Shown here: piece by piece, positions 26,296 through 37,705 of the stretch
How the letters are laid out: every line of letters begins with the position of its first letter
Numbering within the stretch: the stretch's first letter is position 1
Assembly: GCF_932294415.1 (NCBI RefSeq)
Contig: NC_065544.1
Coordinates: 30,333,210-30,397,209 of the forward strand
Length of the DNA: 64,000 bases
Origin: Quercus robur
Taxonomy: Eukaryota > Streptophyta > Magnoliopsida > Fagales > Fagaceae
Reading direction: 5' to 3'
Translations under genes and position numbers: made by a program
The notes under the pieces: generated by a model
What the model saw: the letters and a program-made list of their open reading frames with translations, nothing else
Database searches by the model: none
What the model was told of the DNA's origin: nothing

Positions 26296-26940
26296 TACAA
26301 CTAAAAAAAATACAATTACACACATATATGGATCCAAATTATACTCTCTCTCTTTTATTTTTTTATTTTAATTTCTTTTGGATATGCACATGAATTTACT
26401 TTTTCTTTCTTTTTTTTTATTGAGTTTTTGATGATTTATTTATATTAGACAATTCGTCATTTGCATCTCATTAACTCACCTAGAACAAAAATTTTAAAAA
26501 CTTAAATAGAATACGTGGCATAAAATTAAACAATAATTGAAATCTAATTTAAAACCTAATTAAATTTTCTTTCAACTTTACCTAGTAATATATATATACA
26601 CACATAGGTACCCTCCATTTGTACATGGTTAGAAGATGAGTGTTTTATCAAAGTGTGAAAATAATCATTGAGAGAGAGGAGTATTTTATCATTAGGTGTG
26701 GATGATTAAACATTAGGTTATCATCATGTTTCTATCAATACAAGCAACCATTACATTCAAACACAGGTTGAAATCAATCCTTATCATTATTTTGGTGGTG
26801 GAGGTGGACCCATCTTTATAAAATGCATTGGCTCATTTTGACAGACTATGATTGCTGAAGAGCATAGCCACATAGCCAGCCAGTTGTTGAGAGATACAAA
26901 AAAGGTGAGAATGCTCCTTTGGAAATATCAATGGGCGTCG

Positions 26941-27060
26941 CGTCTTACCTCTCATTTAGTGAGATTTTGTTGGATGCATCAATCTGCTAATGAAAAAAAC
27001 AATCTTACCTCTCATTTAGTGAGATTTTGTTGGATGCATCAATCTGCTAATGACAAAAAC
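26941..27060 (+). repeat. 60-bp tandem duplication
   Basis: Two 60-bp units, 26941-27000 and 27001-27060, differ at three positions. Both contain ACCTCTCATTTAGTGAGATT and GATGCATCAATCTGCTAATG. Because 60 is divisible by three, the open frame across it (26848-27090) carries a 20-residue repeat with SHLVRFCWMHQSAN. Confidence 0.92.
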
Positions 27061-28127
27061 AAGCCGGCCAAGCCTGCAGTTTGTAAATAAAGGTGTATTT
27101 GTTTAGAAGTGAAATAGGGTGGATGAAAAATTTTGGAGAGAAAATGAGTGTGTGTTGTTTGGTTAAGAGAGGGGAAAGAAAACTTTTATATAGGCCCAGG
27201 CATTTTCCACCCGGGCTCACACAAATCTTCTCTCTAAAATGAAGAGAGAAGAGAGGTGAAAATGCTGAGACACATGGTGTAACAAAAATACCTTGACTAT
27301 TTATTAGTCTCACATACTCCCTCTCACTTTCCCATCTTCCTTATCTCATCAGCCTCTTCCTGAGGAATGCAAAAGGTACTCTCTCACAGGCTATACAAAA
27401 CAAGAATGGAAGCACCTGATGGTAAACAAAACCCAAATACTGAATCAAAACTAGTATAGTAATTTTCTATAACATTGGGGTTCCTGTTTTTAACTTTTTA
27501 TCAAAATCCAAAATAGTGAACTGCTAGAGATGACAGTTCACCGTAGCAAGTTGCCAAAAAAATTTTGCTTTGACATCATTGATAAAGGGAATTTTTTTGT
27601 CGCGTGGATTGTTAAAAATTGGTTTTTGGCAAGCATCATTGTGAATGCTCTAAGAATGGACAACATATATATTTATTAGAGAACGTCTGGTTAACATGAA
27701 GATCATCAAGTAGCTAAATAAATCATGAGAAACCAAACAGACCTTAAAAATTTTCTTGTGCCCACCCAATGACAAAGATCAAGCTTAATGAGAATAGAAT
27801 AAATGTATATCAGATGTTTGATGATGCTAGAGGATTGCCTAGCACCCATACATTATACATATAACTAAAGCTTTTCACATCTCTGATTCTTCACCTATTC
27901 CATCAATATCATAAAAAACATATCCCATAAAAAAAGAAATTTGCTCCTGGATCTTCCTGATGGACACCATCATATTCATAAAAACTGCAATGGTGGTTAT
28001 TTCTATGAGAGATTTATTCTGCTGCCATCTCACCATCCTTGATTTTTCCTGTTATAACTATCTAGGATGCCACTATTCTTGTATGGTGCAATATTCTTGA
28101 AACAGTTTTAATTCTGGAAAGGACAAG

Positions 28128-31100
28128 TCAACCTGCAGGCTGTGTACCACTCCATGCACGGTGATCATCATCAAATTTATTTATCCTCGGGTTGCGGCTT
28201 TCTTGTAAATAATTTACCCCAGTCCATATCCCCCGAATAAGTAAGATGCTTACAAACACTACACTTCCAAGGGTGCAAATAACCTGGATTTCATACACAT
28301 AGAAAATGAACAACAAAAATTCTATTAAAAAAATATTTTTAAAAATCCAGAGGCTTAATCAATGTTACAGAACAAAGAAGTACCACAGATTATTCAGAAC
28401 ACAGAATTACTAAATACAGGAAATGCAGCATTCATCCACACATCAAGCTTTAGACGCCATGTTTCTTAGCATACACATAACGGCAGCTCATGCCACATCC
28501 AGAATATGCCAATATTTAAATAATTTTTATTATTTATTTTTTTATGAGTGTCAAGTATGCCAATATTTGCATAAGTTAGATGCAGAGCGGACTAAGAAAC
28601 CATAGGTGGTCACTGAACTTTCTTTTTCCTTTTTCTCTTAACATTAGTGATATAAAAATTCTATCAATAAAAAGTGAAATCTAAGCACACAGGTAGTAAT
28701 AGTATACAAAGAATTTCCTCAAAAATCACAATCAAATATAATCAATAAAATCAACAAAAGAAGAAGAGACACTGCCAACCACATTAGACCCCTCATACAA
28801 AGTTCGTAGAGATGAGAATTTCAGCTAAAACTTTCTTTCTCGCCAACCTGTCCACATAAGGCAAAGAAGGTCGGCTGCATTTCAGATCAATTTGTGTCTA
28901 TAGTGTCTAAACAATCCTTGCCAACTGACATACACACCAATCACCCTCTTTGAGACATCACCCATTTCATGCCAAATACTAAAATAGAAAGGACCTATGG
29001 TTGTTAGCAACTATACAATGAAGTAGCAAATGATCAGTAGACTCACCTATACATTTACACATCCATACAGTACCAACCGAACAAGATGATGTTCTGTTCA
29101 ATTAATTTGTTCATAGTTAAAACTTAAAATTCTTCCTAAGGCTACTGTCCATATGAAAAGAGCAACCTTTGGAGTAACTTTACTACTCCAAATGCTTTTC
29201 TATGCAAAATGCCAACCATTGAAACTTCTTGAAGGCCTTATAATACATCAAATTGATTGCCACGCTTTAGCTTCCAAAGTGAAGCCCTTCACTTTTTCGT
29301 ACATTAAAATAAAGCAAATAAAAAAGAGAATCCACCAACTCAAGTTCCTATTCTTCGAAAGTGCGACTAAATATAGATTTGATCACTAAGCTTTCTCCAA
29401 AGGACATAAACTCACATTGGTCCCATTGCCTTTTCTGTTACCACATGCAGTGCAGTACCAACTTCCAAAGATTCACAAGAACAGATTTCATATTTTTTAA
29501 TCTTGTTCTGTAATTAACTATCACTCTCTTTTGTTATTGTGATACTATGCTGCATAAGTAATAAATGAATAAAAGTAAACAGGAGTTACAGGATTAACTC
29601 TAATCTTACATGAGCCAGAAATGATTAGAGCTGTAACAATTGAAGGGCACATTCTTGTTGACAAAGACAAAGACCACACTGCTCACTAAGATGTTCCATA
29701 GCATATGCAAAGATGGTCATAAAATAAATAAATAAATAAATCATTTGCTAACTTCCAATGTTGAACTTGAGAGCCTGATAATAGATAGAAAATAAAAATT
29801 TACATGATTGGACATGACACAAAAATGCCTGGAAACAAGATTCAAATTAATTGGAAATAGAAAATTCCCTTGCATAACTGAACCTCACTTCCAACTTCAC
29901 AGAACTGGCAGGATACATGCTATTCTGAATTTACATGAGCACAGAGATCATGATTTATTAGATATTGTAGATAAACAAAAAGGTTTCACAATATCAGTGA
30001 ATCACAGTAACAGTTAATTGCAGAACAAGATTAAATGGATGACTGATAATGGGTTTATGTTTGACAGCGAGCTTCCCTTTCTCAGTTTCCAACCAACATC
30101 ACAACTTTGCAAAATGGAGGTTCCTCCTATGTAAAATTTTAATTATGCAATGACCTCAGTTATGATAAATAACTTTCATCTAATTCTCACTGCAGTGAGT
30201 AAAGTTGTCAAATGGTTTGAATAAAGATTTTAATTTCTCCATCAAATGGAACATAACATAATAGAATCCATTTTGTATTCCATTATGGCCTTGATAGAGT
30301 ATTTTGACAATCATGGCCACACGGGGTTAGCTTGATTGCTAGGCCTTGGGGTGTGCTCCCTCAAGGTCCCGGTATTAAGTCCTGGGATTACCCAATGCAC
30401 AGTTCTTGTGGGCAGGGCCATCCAACAGGGGTAGGGGTAGGTCCAAAGGGCCTTGCCTTGAAGACGTTCCCCATCATCATCATCATAAAAAAATAAAATA
30501 AAAAAGAAAGGAAGAAAGAAAGGCATTTTGACAATCATAATCAGTAATCCAACAAATCCTAATAACTTATTTAGTTAAAGTTGGACATCCCTAATTAAGA
30601 TAGGCCAATTAACAGGAAGAAACTGATACCCCACAACCAGAACTCTTCATACATAAACAAAACAACATTAAGAGAACTGATTGCGAAGCCAGAACATTCT
30701 TGATGCATTTTAGCAATGAGACCAATTGGCATTTTGTACCAGCAAATGTAGATCATGCCCATGGACCCATCCAAACATGGAAATGTCAAAGAAGTAAACA
30801 TACAATCATGAAAATCTAGGAAGAGCAAACTGAAACCATAGAACCTTAGGAACAAGATAAAGGATACAATTAACTGAGCTCTATCTCCACGTCGTAAAAT
30901 ATACAGTCTAGACTAATCTAATGCCTAGCACACATGCACATGAGTGCACGTAACAAAGTCCTGAACAATTTGGGTCATTGAACAAAATTTACAGTCATGA
31001 AACAGTGAACCACAAGAAGCAGAAACTGGAAATTTACAACCAGCACCCCACCTCATATTGTGTGGGCAACATTCTCACAATCATTCTGCTGCTATGTCAA

Positions 31101-32357
31101 GGCAGCTGCTACAATTAGTCAATATGAGTAATTTCTTCTGCCCACCTAGCTTAACCATAAAAGTTCACTTGGACTGTACAAAAAATTCCTCTTCCACTTA
31201 GACCCAACATATCTCAGAACCCTCTGACTCCGAGTTATTCCTCCACAGTTTCAAGTAACATTTTCAACTCTCTCGCTCTCTCTCTCTGCTTCTTCTTTTT
31301 TGAGAAAACTCCCAATCCATCTATCAATCCAACTGTTAAGGGCTTTTTTTTTTTTTTTTTTTTGGTTGGGCCTCAAAATTTGATAAATTGACTACTTTGA
31401 GGGAGCCCAAACCTCCAAGTTAGATTAACTAACAATTTATAACTTAATATATCATACTATTCTTCATACATTTTCAAGATCTTAATTTATAAGAGAGAGA
31501 CTTCCAGTTAGATAAAAATGAATTCTAACTTCCTAGTTCCTATAATCTATATAAATAAGACTAATCATAAATCATCCTAATTCTAATTCCAACTAATTTA
31601 TTTGAATCAATAAAACACATAGCTATCATTTTTTATTTAATCAAGATAAGTTAGACTCAAAACACTAACCTACATACTAACTAAAGATTGAGCTTCACAA
31701 ATGTCCAAAAAAAAAAAAAAAAACTTTTCTTTATGTCTTTTTTGAGAAGAAAATGACTACTTACTATCACTAAAAATTTTCACAAGCAACTCACCATTAG
31801 CTAATGTAGAACATGGAAGCAATAATAAGGAGCAAAAATCACAGTGAATTCCAACATGAAAACTAAAAAACAACCCAATTCATAAAAACAATTACCTCAA
31901 TAAAAGCCTTCAAAACCCACAAAAACGCAAGCACCAAAACTCCATTAACAGAAAACCCCACCAGCTTGGTAGGTATAGAAACAGGAAGAACCGATCGTAC
32001 GGCCTTGCGGGCACGCCTGGAGATCTTCTTGAACACGTTCTGAAGGAAGCGTACAAGAAGATCTAAACTCCTATCTTCATCTTCATCTTCTTCGTCTCCA
32101 TCTTCGTCTTCATCGACGTCATCTTCGTCGTCAACAGGGTCGAGCCAATTGCGAGGTTCGTCTATTGGAGCTTCACGAGGGAAATTTTGGGTTCTTCTAG
32201 AAACTTGGGTTTGAAGATGAAAGCGAGAGAGTGTTTGGAATTGTTGGAGGTTGGATTTGAAATTCAGAGGGAAATTGTTTTCCAAGTATGAAGAACGTTG
32301 TTTGGGGTGAGGGAAAGAGGAGACAGAGGGAGGTGGTAGAGTCACCGAAAATGACAT
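28128..32357 (-). CDS. Putative plastid protein with acidic stretch and two membrane segments
   Basis: Two exons, 32357-31896 and 28283-28128, joined in phase 0 by a GT-AG intron of 3.6 kb, give 205 aa. The ATG at 32357 (MSFSVTLPPPSVSS) is chosen because an in-frame extension upstream has no ATG. The N-terminus resembles a transit peptide. It is followed by a run of about 25 mostly Asp/Glu residues near 85-110, coded by GAT/GAA-type triplets. Then come a basic stretch (KKISRRARKAVRS), a hydrophobic segment (GVLVLAFLWVLKAF), a second one just after the splice (GSVVFVSILLIRGIW), and a conserved-looking tail RAWSGTQPAG. The layout reminds me of SHORT HYPOCOTYL IN WHITE LIGHT 1-type proteins, but I am not sure enough to name it. 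The intron contains a SINE. Confidence 0.8.
30315..30524 (+). mobile_element. SINE with perfect 14-bp target duplication
   Basis: ATTTTGACAATCAT occurs exactly at 30301-30314 and again at 30525-30538, bracketing a 210-bp insert. The insert starts with an A-box-like TTAGCTTGATTGCTAGG, then has a B-box-like GGTATTAAGTCC, a G-rich body (AGGGGTAGGGGTAGGTCC) and a 3' tail of CAT repeats and A-rich sequence. It sits in sense orientation opposite the host gene, in that gene's intron. Confidence 0.88.
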
Positions 32358-33462
32358 GCCGGTGACTTTCACTTTCACTTTCACTTTCAGGTGTTTTTCG
32401 GTTTTTTATTTTTGAGGCTTCAGAGTTCAGACAGACTTGAGACTTGAAAGAAAAGAAAGAGAGAAAGATCAAAGAAATGGCTTCTAGCTACTGCTGCCTG
32501 CTGCCTGCAGCCTGCTGTGGCGCTTATTAGTTTGACTGGGATGGACAATAAACGGGTTGTCGTTTACTTTTTTTCAGTGACCTTTTTCCTCTCCTAATTG
32601 CAAAACGACATGTCATCTATGTTGCAAACATCAATCATCACGCCCTTTAATTTTTGAAAATAATACTATTATTTTAGTAATTAATATATATATATAAATA
32701 TCTTTTTACACATCAGCACTATTAAAAAAATAATGATAAATATATTTTTTTCCCATCAAATACAAATTACAAATCCTAATACTTCTTAAAAAAAAAAAAA
32801 CAAAATTCTCTCTTCTCATCTCTCTTCTCCCTCCTTCGAAGCAGCTACCCTCTCTCTCTCTTTTCTCAACCTTTCAACCAAGGAAGTGAATATGGTACCG
32901 TACTGGCTAGTACGGCCCAAATATTTCATACCGACACTTTGACTGGTACTAATTTAAACACAAAAACGCAGTCCTATACCAAGTAGAAACAACTTCAGCC
33001 ATTGTTGCTGAGAGAGACCTTCATCCGTGGACCAATACTTGATGCAATGGCTGCCAGTTATATGAGGAAACAGAGAGAGATCTACAACTTGTATGAGGAA
33101 AGAATGAAAGAGAGTGAAATATATGTTTGTATTTGAAATCAGATCTTAATTTACCCTTTGTGGGCATGGAGCATTGAGTCAAATAGTGTGGAGAGGTAAC
33201 GTGTGTTAGTGGCTGATGCCAGCTGTGGAGTAGAGAAAATAATATGCGAAGAAAAAAGAGGAAAGAAAGTAAAAAGGAAAAATAAAAGATATTAACGGGT
33301 AGAAGAGTATATATATATATATATATTTTTTTATGGGTTTCGTTTACCTTTAATACTTTTTTAACTGAAAATCTTCTTTTGTTTTAAATACACAATAGCA
33401 AGTGGTAGTGAGTTTTAATCTTCACATTTTATTTAGTTAGTGAGTGATATGATAGTTTCTCA
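32358..33462. other. Intergenic region with repeat phrases
   Basis: The first part is the promoter and leader of the minus-strand gene ending at 32357; no clear TATA box was seen. From 32880 on there is GGTACCGTACTGGCTAGTAC, a phrase typical of dispersed plant repeats. A (TA)n run lies at about 33310-33326. No gene was found. Confidence 0.45.
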
Positions 33463-35410
33463 TCTATATATATATAAAACCGAAGCCTTTGTCGCTCCCA
33501 CAATTTTCCACGTCAGCATTTTTTTTTTAATTTTTAAATCTGATTCAATTTTCCATGTCAGTATTTTTTTTATATTTTTAAATCTGATTTATTTCTTTTA
33601 ATTATATATATATATATACCCTCCTTTCTCAATCCAAATACTCTTCCCGTTATAATTCTGAAACCAAACATAGAACGGCAAAACCTAAAGCAACAGTGCA
33701 AGGGCAGAACGGCAAAACCTCTCCTTTCGACAAAACCAAATCCAGCACCTCTCCTTTCGACATTACTCACCAAACGCAGAACATCTTCACTCTCTCAAAC
33801 ACGGATCCAAGCTATTTCGCAGAAAGCTTGCAAGGGCACGACCATGGGAGCCAACGTTGTCAATCTCCGACCCAGCCTCCATACAGAGCATTCTATCTCG
33901 GTATCTCTCAATTAATCTATGAATAATCTCTTTTTCTATTCTCTTTAATTAGGTTTTTCTGATTCAATAAAAAAATTTGAATATTTGTTTGTGTTGTTTG
34001 GATGGTTGAGATCCATTAGTTCATGTGTTTGATAATATAAACCCAATGTTTTTAATTTTAATGGTAACGTGCTGGGCACTTTTTTGTTTTACTTTTTTAA
34101 GGGGTGAAATTATATTAAATGTGGCTAGTTGGTGGTGCAGAATGATGAATGCAAGAACCCAGCATTTAGGTCGCAGTTCCATGCAATTTTCGATCAGACC
34201 AAATTAACCCACAAACCTTCACCTTCATTCATCTTCGTCTACTCCTCTTCGCCTTCTTTTTAGGCTTCTGTTTCCAACATGGATTGAAGAGCTGAGATTC
34301 GTGGATTTAATTTTTCTGGGCTCTGGGTTCATGTTCAGCAACAGATCTGAATTCATGTTTTTTCTTTTAATTTCTTTAAATTGATAAATTATTATTTTTG
34401 CTCATATGCTAATGTGTCATTTTATATTATTATTTTAGTTGCCACCTAAGCTTTAAGTATGCCAACCATGCATACCATTTACCACGTATGCATTTTCCGT
34501 TAGTGAGTTAACGGTAGGGATCAAATTGAATGCAAGTTGAAAATATCAAGGACCAAATTGATTGCTACAAAAAGGTAGGGACCAAATTGATTATGACTTC
34601 AAAATGTAGGGACCAAAATAGTGTTTTTGCCTTCAAGTTTTGCTTTATTTTGCTATCTAGGTTTTCTAGCACATCTAATTTAGCTTAGCTTAATCATTTG
34701 ATTGATGAAATAATTATTTGGGCACCTAAAACCTCAGCCTTCTTTGTCTCCACTTAGTCCCCTATTTTTTTTTTTCCAAACCTTGTACCTCTTCTATACA
34801 AGTTCATGTCTTTTTTGTTTTGGTCTGTCTCTGATTGTAAAATGTAGGAAGAAATTTTGGGTTGTAGTTGTTGTTTTGTTTTATAGTAGAATTGTAGTGA
34901 AACTCCAGTAATTATTCTTTTTAAGCTATTCTAGCAGATGTTAAGCTTATTCTTTGACATACTTGATGTTAAGTCTTTTGGAAAGTAAAAAAATCAAAAT
35001 TTGATGATTTCTGATGCAGCAACAAAGGAAGAAGATACAAAAAACACTTTAAAATTGTCTTTCAATCTCTAAGATTTTCTATGCACAATTTGATTTTAAT
35101 GAATTTGTGATTTTGGTACTAAAGATGTATTGTAACAAAGGAAATTTTTTTGCTTTTATGCACAATTTGGTTTTAAATTGAAACAGGTAGGAATTAAACT
35201 CTTATATTTAGTTGTTTGAGGATACAACTTTACTTCAACGTTTTTTAAATATAATGAATGCATTGAATATTTAGTAGAAGACATGAAATAAATGAAATTG
35301 AAAACTAAGAATGTGCTACTAGAGAATCGATGCTAAATTCCAATAGCTAATGTCACGTCATTTGGAAAAAATTGGTAGTTTTCCCGTGCATCGCACGGGT
35401 TAGCGACTAG
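33463..35410 (+). mobile_element. Non-autonomous Helitron
   Basis: It starts TCTATATATATATAAAACCG after an A. It ends with the hairpin CCCGTGC-ATC-GCACGGG (35383-35399), then TTAGCGACTAG and a T, obeying the A/TC...CTAG/T insertion rule without target duplication. The length is 1948 bp. No Rep/helicase frame is present. Inside are a CT-rich, exon-like stretch at 33650-33910, with direct repeats of ACGGCAAAACCT and ACCTCTCCTTTCGACA, and four GGGACCAAATTGATT-type units at 34512-34620. Both could be captured DNA. Confidence 0.85.
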
Positions 35411-35910
35411 TTAAAATAAAAAGAGATTCCAGTTAAAAAAGTACTGGAGGTAAGTTAAACCCTTTTTCTATAAGTCTAAATTAATATATAAATATACATT
35501 TAGCTTGCAACTTGGTTTAAAAAGCCTTTTTTTTTTTTTTTTATACTATTTAGCTTATTTTTGCTACTATTTAGTTTATTTTTACTACTATTCATGAATC
35601 TCATTATACTTTTTAGTATTATTCATAGATCCCACTATACTATTTCAGATACTTTTTATCTTTATTTATTGCATTTTCAGTAAAAAAATTTATGTTTAAG
35701 CTAAATAAGATGTTCTTAAACAGACACTTAGAGTGTATAATTTTTTTTAATTAGGTATTAACTTCTATGGTGGATAAAAGAAAAAGATAAAAATTAAATA
35801 AAGATTAAAGATAAAAATGGAGAGAAAAATTGAAAGAATAAATCAAATCAAATAGGAAAAAATAGAAGATTGTCTGTGTGAGTGAATAATCTTCTAACTC
35901 ATATTTAATA

Positions 35911-35943
35911 GCTTTTCCATGCATCGCATGAGTTAGTGACTAG
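35911..35943 (+). mobile_element. Second Helitron 3' terminus, same family
   Basis: The hairpin CATGC-ATC-GCATG (35918-35930) is followed by AGTTAGTGACTAG and a T. It matches the terminus at 35410 apart from base-paired changes in the stem and one or two others. Its own 5' end could not be located; TCTAAATTAATATATAAA at 35477 is a weak candidate. Confidence 0.6.
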
Positions 35944-36361
35944 TATTTATTTTAACTAATAATGTTTAAAAGTTACTCTTCTCAAAAAAAAAAAAAAAGC
36001 TTAAAAGTTATTCCTCTCCAAAAAGAAAAAAAAATAATAATTACCACTAAAATCTAACAATTTATCTTAATCGTGTTTTCAAAAAAAAGATATGATTTAA
36101 ATTATGACCACTTACGTATAATTGTGTTTTGAAAACATAACTTTAAGAAAATAAACTCAAAAAGAGAATTTATGTTTGAAGAACCAAAAAATTAAAATAA
36201 TAATAATAATAATAAAAGATGATCCAAGAATTAGCACTAAAAGAGGTTTATTTGAAATGATCATCAAGCAATAAAATCTAAAAAATAGATAGAACCTAAA
36301 AATCAACAAGTGTCCTCTGATAAGGAAGCAGGTTTGTTCAATGAGTAGTTAATGAGTCTAA

Positions 36362-37268
36362 GGTTGCGTTTGGTTTGATGTAAATCGAATTTCGAGTGTA
36401 AAATGAATGCAGGGGAAAATATTTTCAAGTGTTTGGTTGCATTTCAAAAAATGCTTTGGAAAATATTTTCTAGTGTTTGATTGTGTTCCTGAAAATGTTC
36501 TAGAAAACCCATTTTTATCATGTTTCTCACATCTTCTTAAGATCCAAACAAATATTATTACAAAGAATCAAAATATATAAACAATTAAAGAAACAAATAT
36601 CAAAACAAAAAAAATCAAAATCCCAAGACCAATCGTGAGAGAGGAACTTAATTGACAAAGAGAGAGAGATTGGTTCGTGGGTGATTTGGTGGTGGCGACG
36701 GTAGTGGCAACATGGACATGGTGGGTCGATCTAAAGGTGGCGGCTCAATCTAGGAGTGGGTCACTCACTAGGTGGTCCGATCTAGGAGGGGGTTGCTCAC
36801 ACGGTGGACAAATTGGCTTAGGGGTGGGTCGTTCACTGGGTCGGTGACGATGAGGAATGGGTCGGCGAAGTGGGATGGGTCGTCGGAGTGAGATGGGTCG
36901 GTGAGGATGAGGGATGGGTCGGCTGAGTACCCTTTCCTTGCTCGGCTTAAGGGATGGGTCTTCTTTCTCTGGGTGTGAGTCTGGCGAGGATGTGCTTTAG
37001 GTGGATTGTGCTTGTTTGTGTTTCTAGATCACTCTCTGTACTCTCTCTTCTTGCTCTTTCTCTCTCTCTCTCTCTTCGGGTGTCTGTGAGTCCGGAAAAT
37101 CATTTGAAAGTAAAATAAAAGTGTAATTGGTTTTCATGCATGAGGCTCTCTATTTTATGGTCAACTAAAATTCATTTTCAGTTTGACCGAATTTTCATGC
37201 GCACCCAAACACCCTCAAGGGTGTAAAATGTTTTCTTGATTTCCTTTACCACCGAAACAAACGCAGCC
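36362..37268. mobile_element. Harbinger-type non-autonomous element with GATGGGTCGG repeats
   Basis: Ends are GGTTGCGTTTGGTTT (left) and GGCTGCGTTTGTTTC (right, reverse complement), bracketed by TAA at 36359-36361 and 37269-37271. The length is 907 bp. The interior is unusually GC-rich and contains the minisatellite described separately. No transposase frame is present. Confidence 0.75.
36690..36962 (+). repeat. GATGGGTCGG minisatellite
   Basis: Short units such as GATGGGTCGGTGAGGATGAG, GATGGGTCGTCGGAGTGA and GGTGGGTCACTCACTAG recur about ten times with variable length (about 18-40 bp). It is G-rich on the plus strand and stands out sharply from the AT-rich surroundings. Confidence 0.7.
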
Positions 37269-37349
37269 TAAAATGGTGCCCACACACACCATCAATTTTA
37301 GAACCCATGCAATAACCATTTTTGGGTTGAGGAGTCCGGTGTAGTAAAA

Positions 37350-37705
37350 GACTAAAAGGGTTACTATTTGGAAAAATTTGTAGAAAAACATCTTTTTGGA
37401 AAAATATTAGCAAAAAAGCATATGTTGGAAACATTTTAGTTAGTTAGAATGTTTTTTTTAAAAAAATAAAAAATAGAACTCGAGTTTTTAAAACTCGAGT
37501 TCCAACTTTTTTCACACGGAACTCGAGTTCCATCTTTTTTTTTTTTTTTTTTTTTTGTCCATTTCAGACTTCATCTAAGAGGGAATGGGTTAGAACTTGA
37601 GTTTGTTAAACTCGATTTTCAAAAACAGTCCAACTAACTAAAATGTTTCATCCGCATGCTATGTAGCAAAATTTTTTCTAAAAATCTACCATTTGGCAAA
37701 TTTTG
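37350..37705. mobile_element. Foldback element with internal CTCGAG palindromes
   Basis: Left arm ACTATTTGGAAAAATTTGTA... and AAACATTTTAGTTAGTTAGA face a right arm that, reversed, gives CAAATGGTAGATTTTTAGAA... and AAACATTTTAGTTAGTTGGA. Between them AACTCGAGTT palindromes or near-copies occur about five times around 37470-37620. No target duplication was identified. Confidence 0.6.

Larger units (their letters stand above)
25801..28127. other. Intergenic region between alpha-tubulin and the acidic membrane-protein gene
   Basis: Besides the tubulin promoter this holds a Helitron relic near 26.27 kb, a 60-bp tandem duplication at 26.94 kb, and MITE-like phrases such as GTGTTGTTTGGTTAAGAG near 27.15 kb without paired ends. 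No gene was recognised. Confidence 0.5.

Noticed and set aside
32357-32384. N-terminal extension of the acidic membrane protein
   Set aside because: The extended frame opens at a GTG within repeated AAAGTG; the first ATG is at 32357 and gives a better transit peptide.
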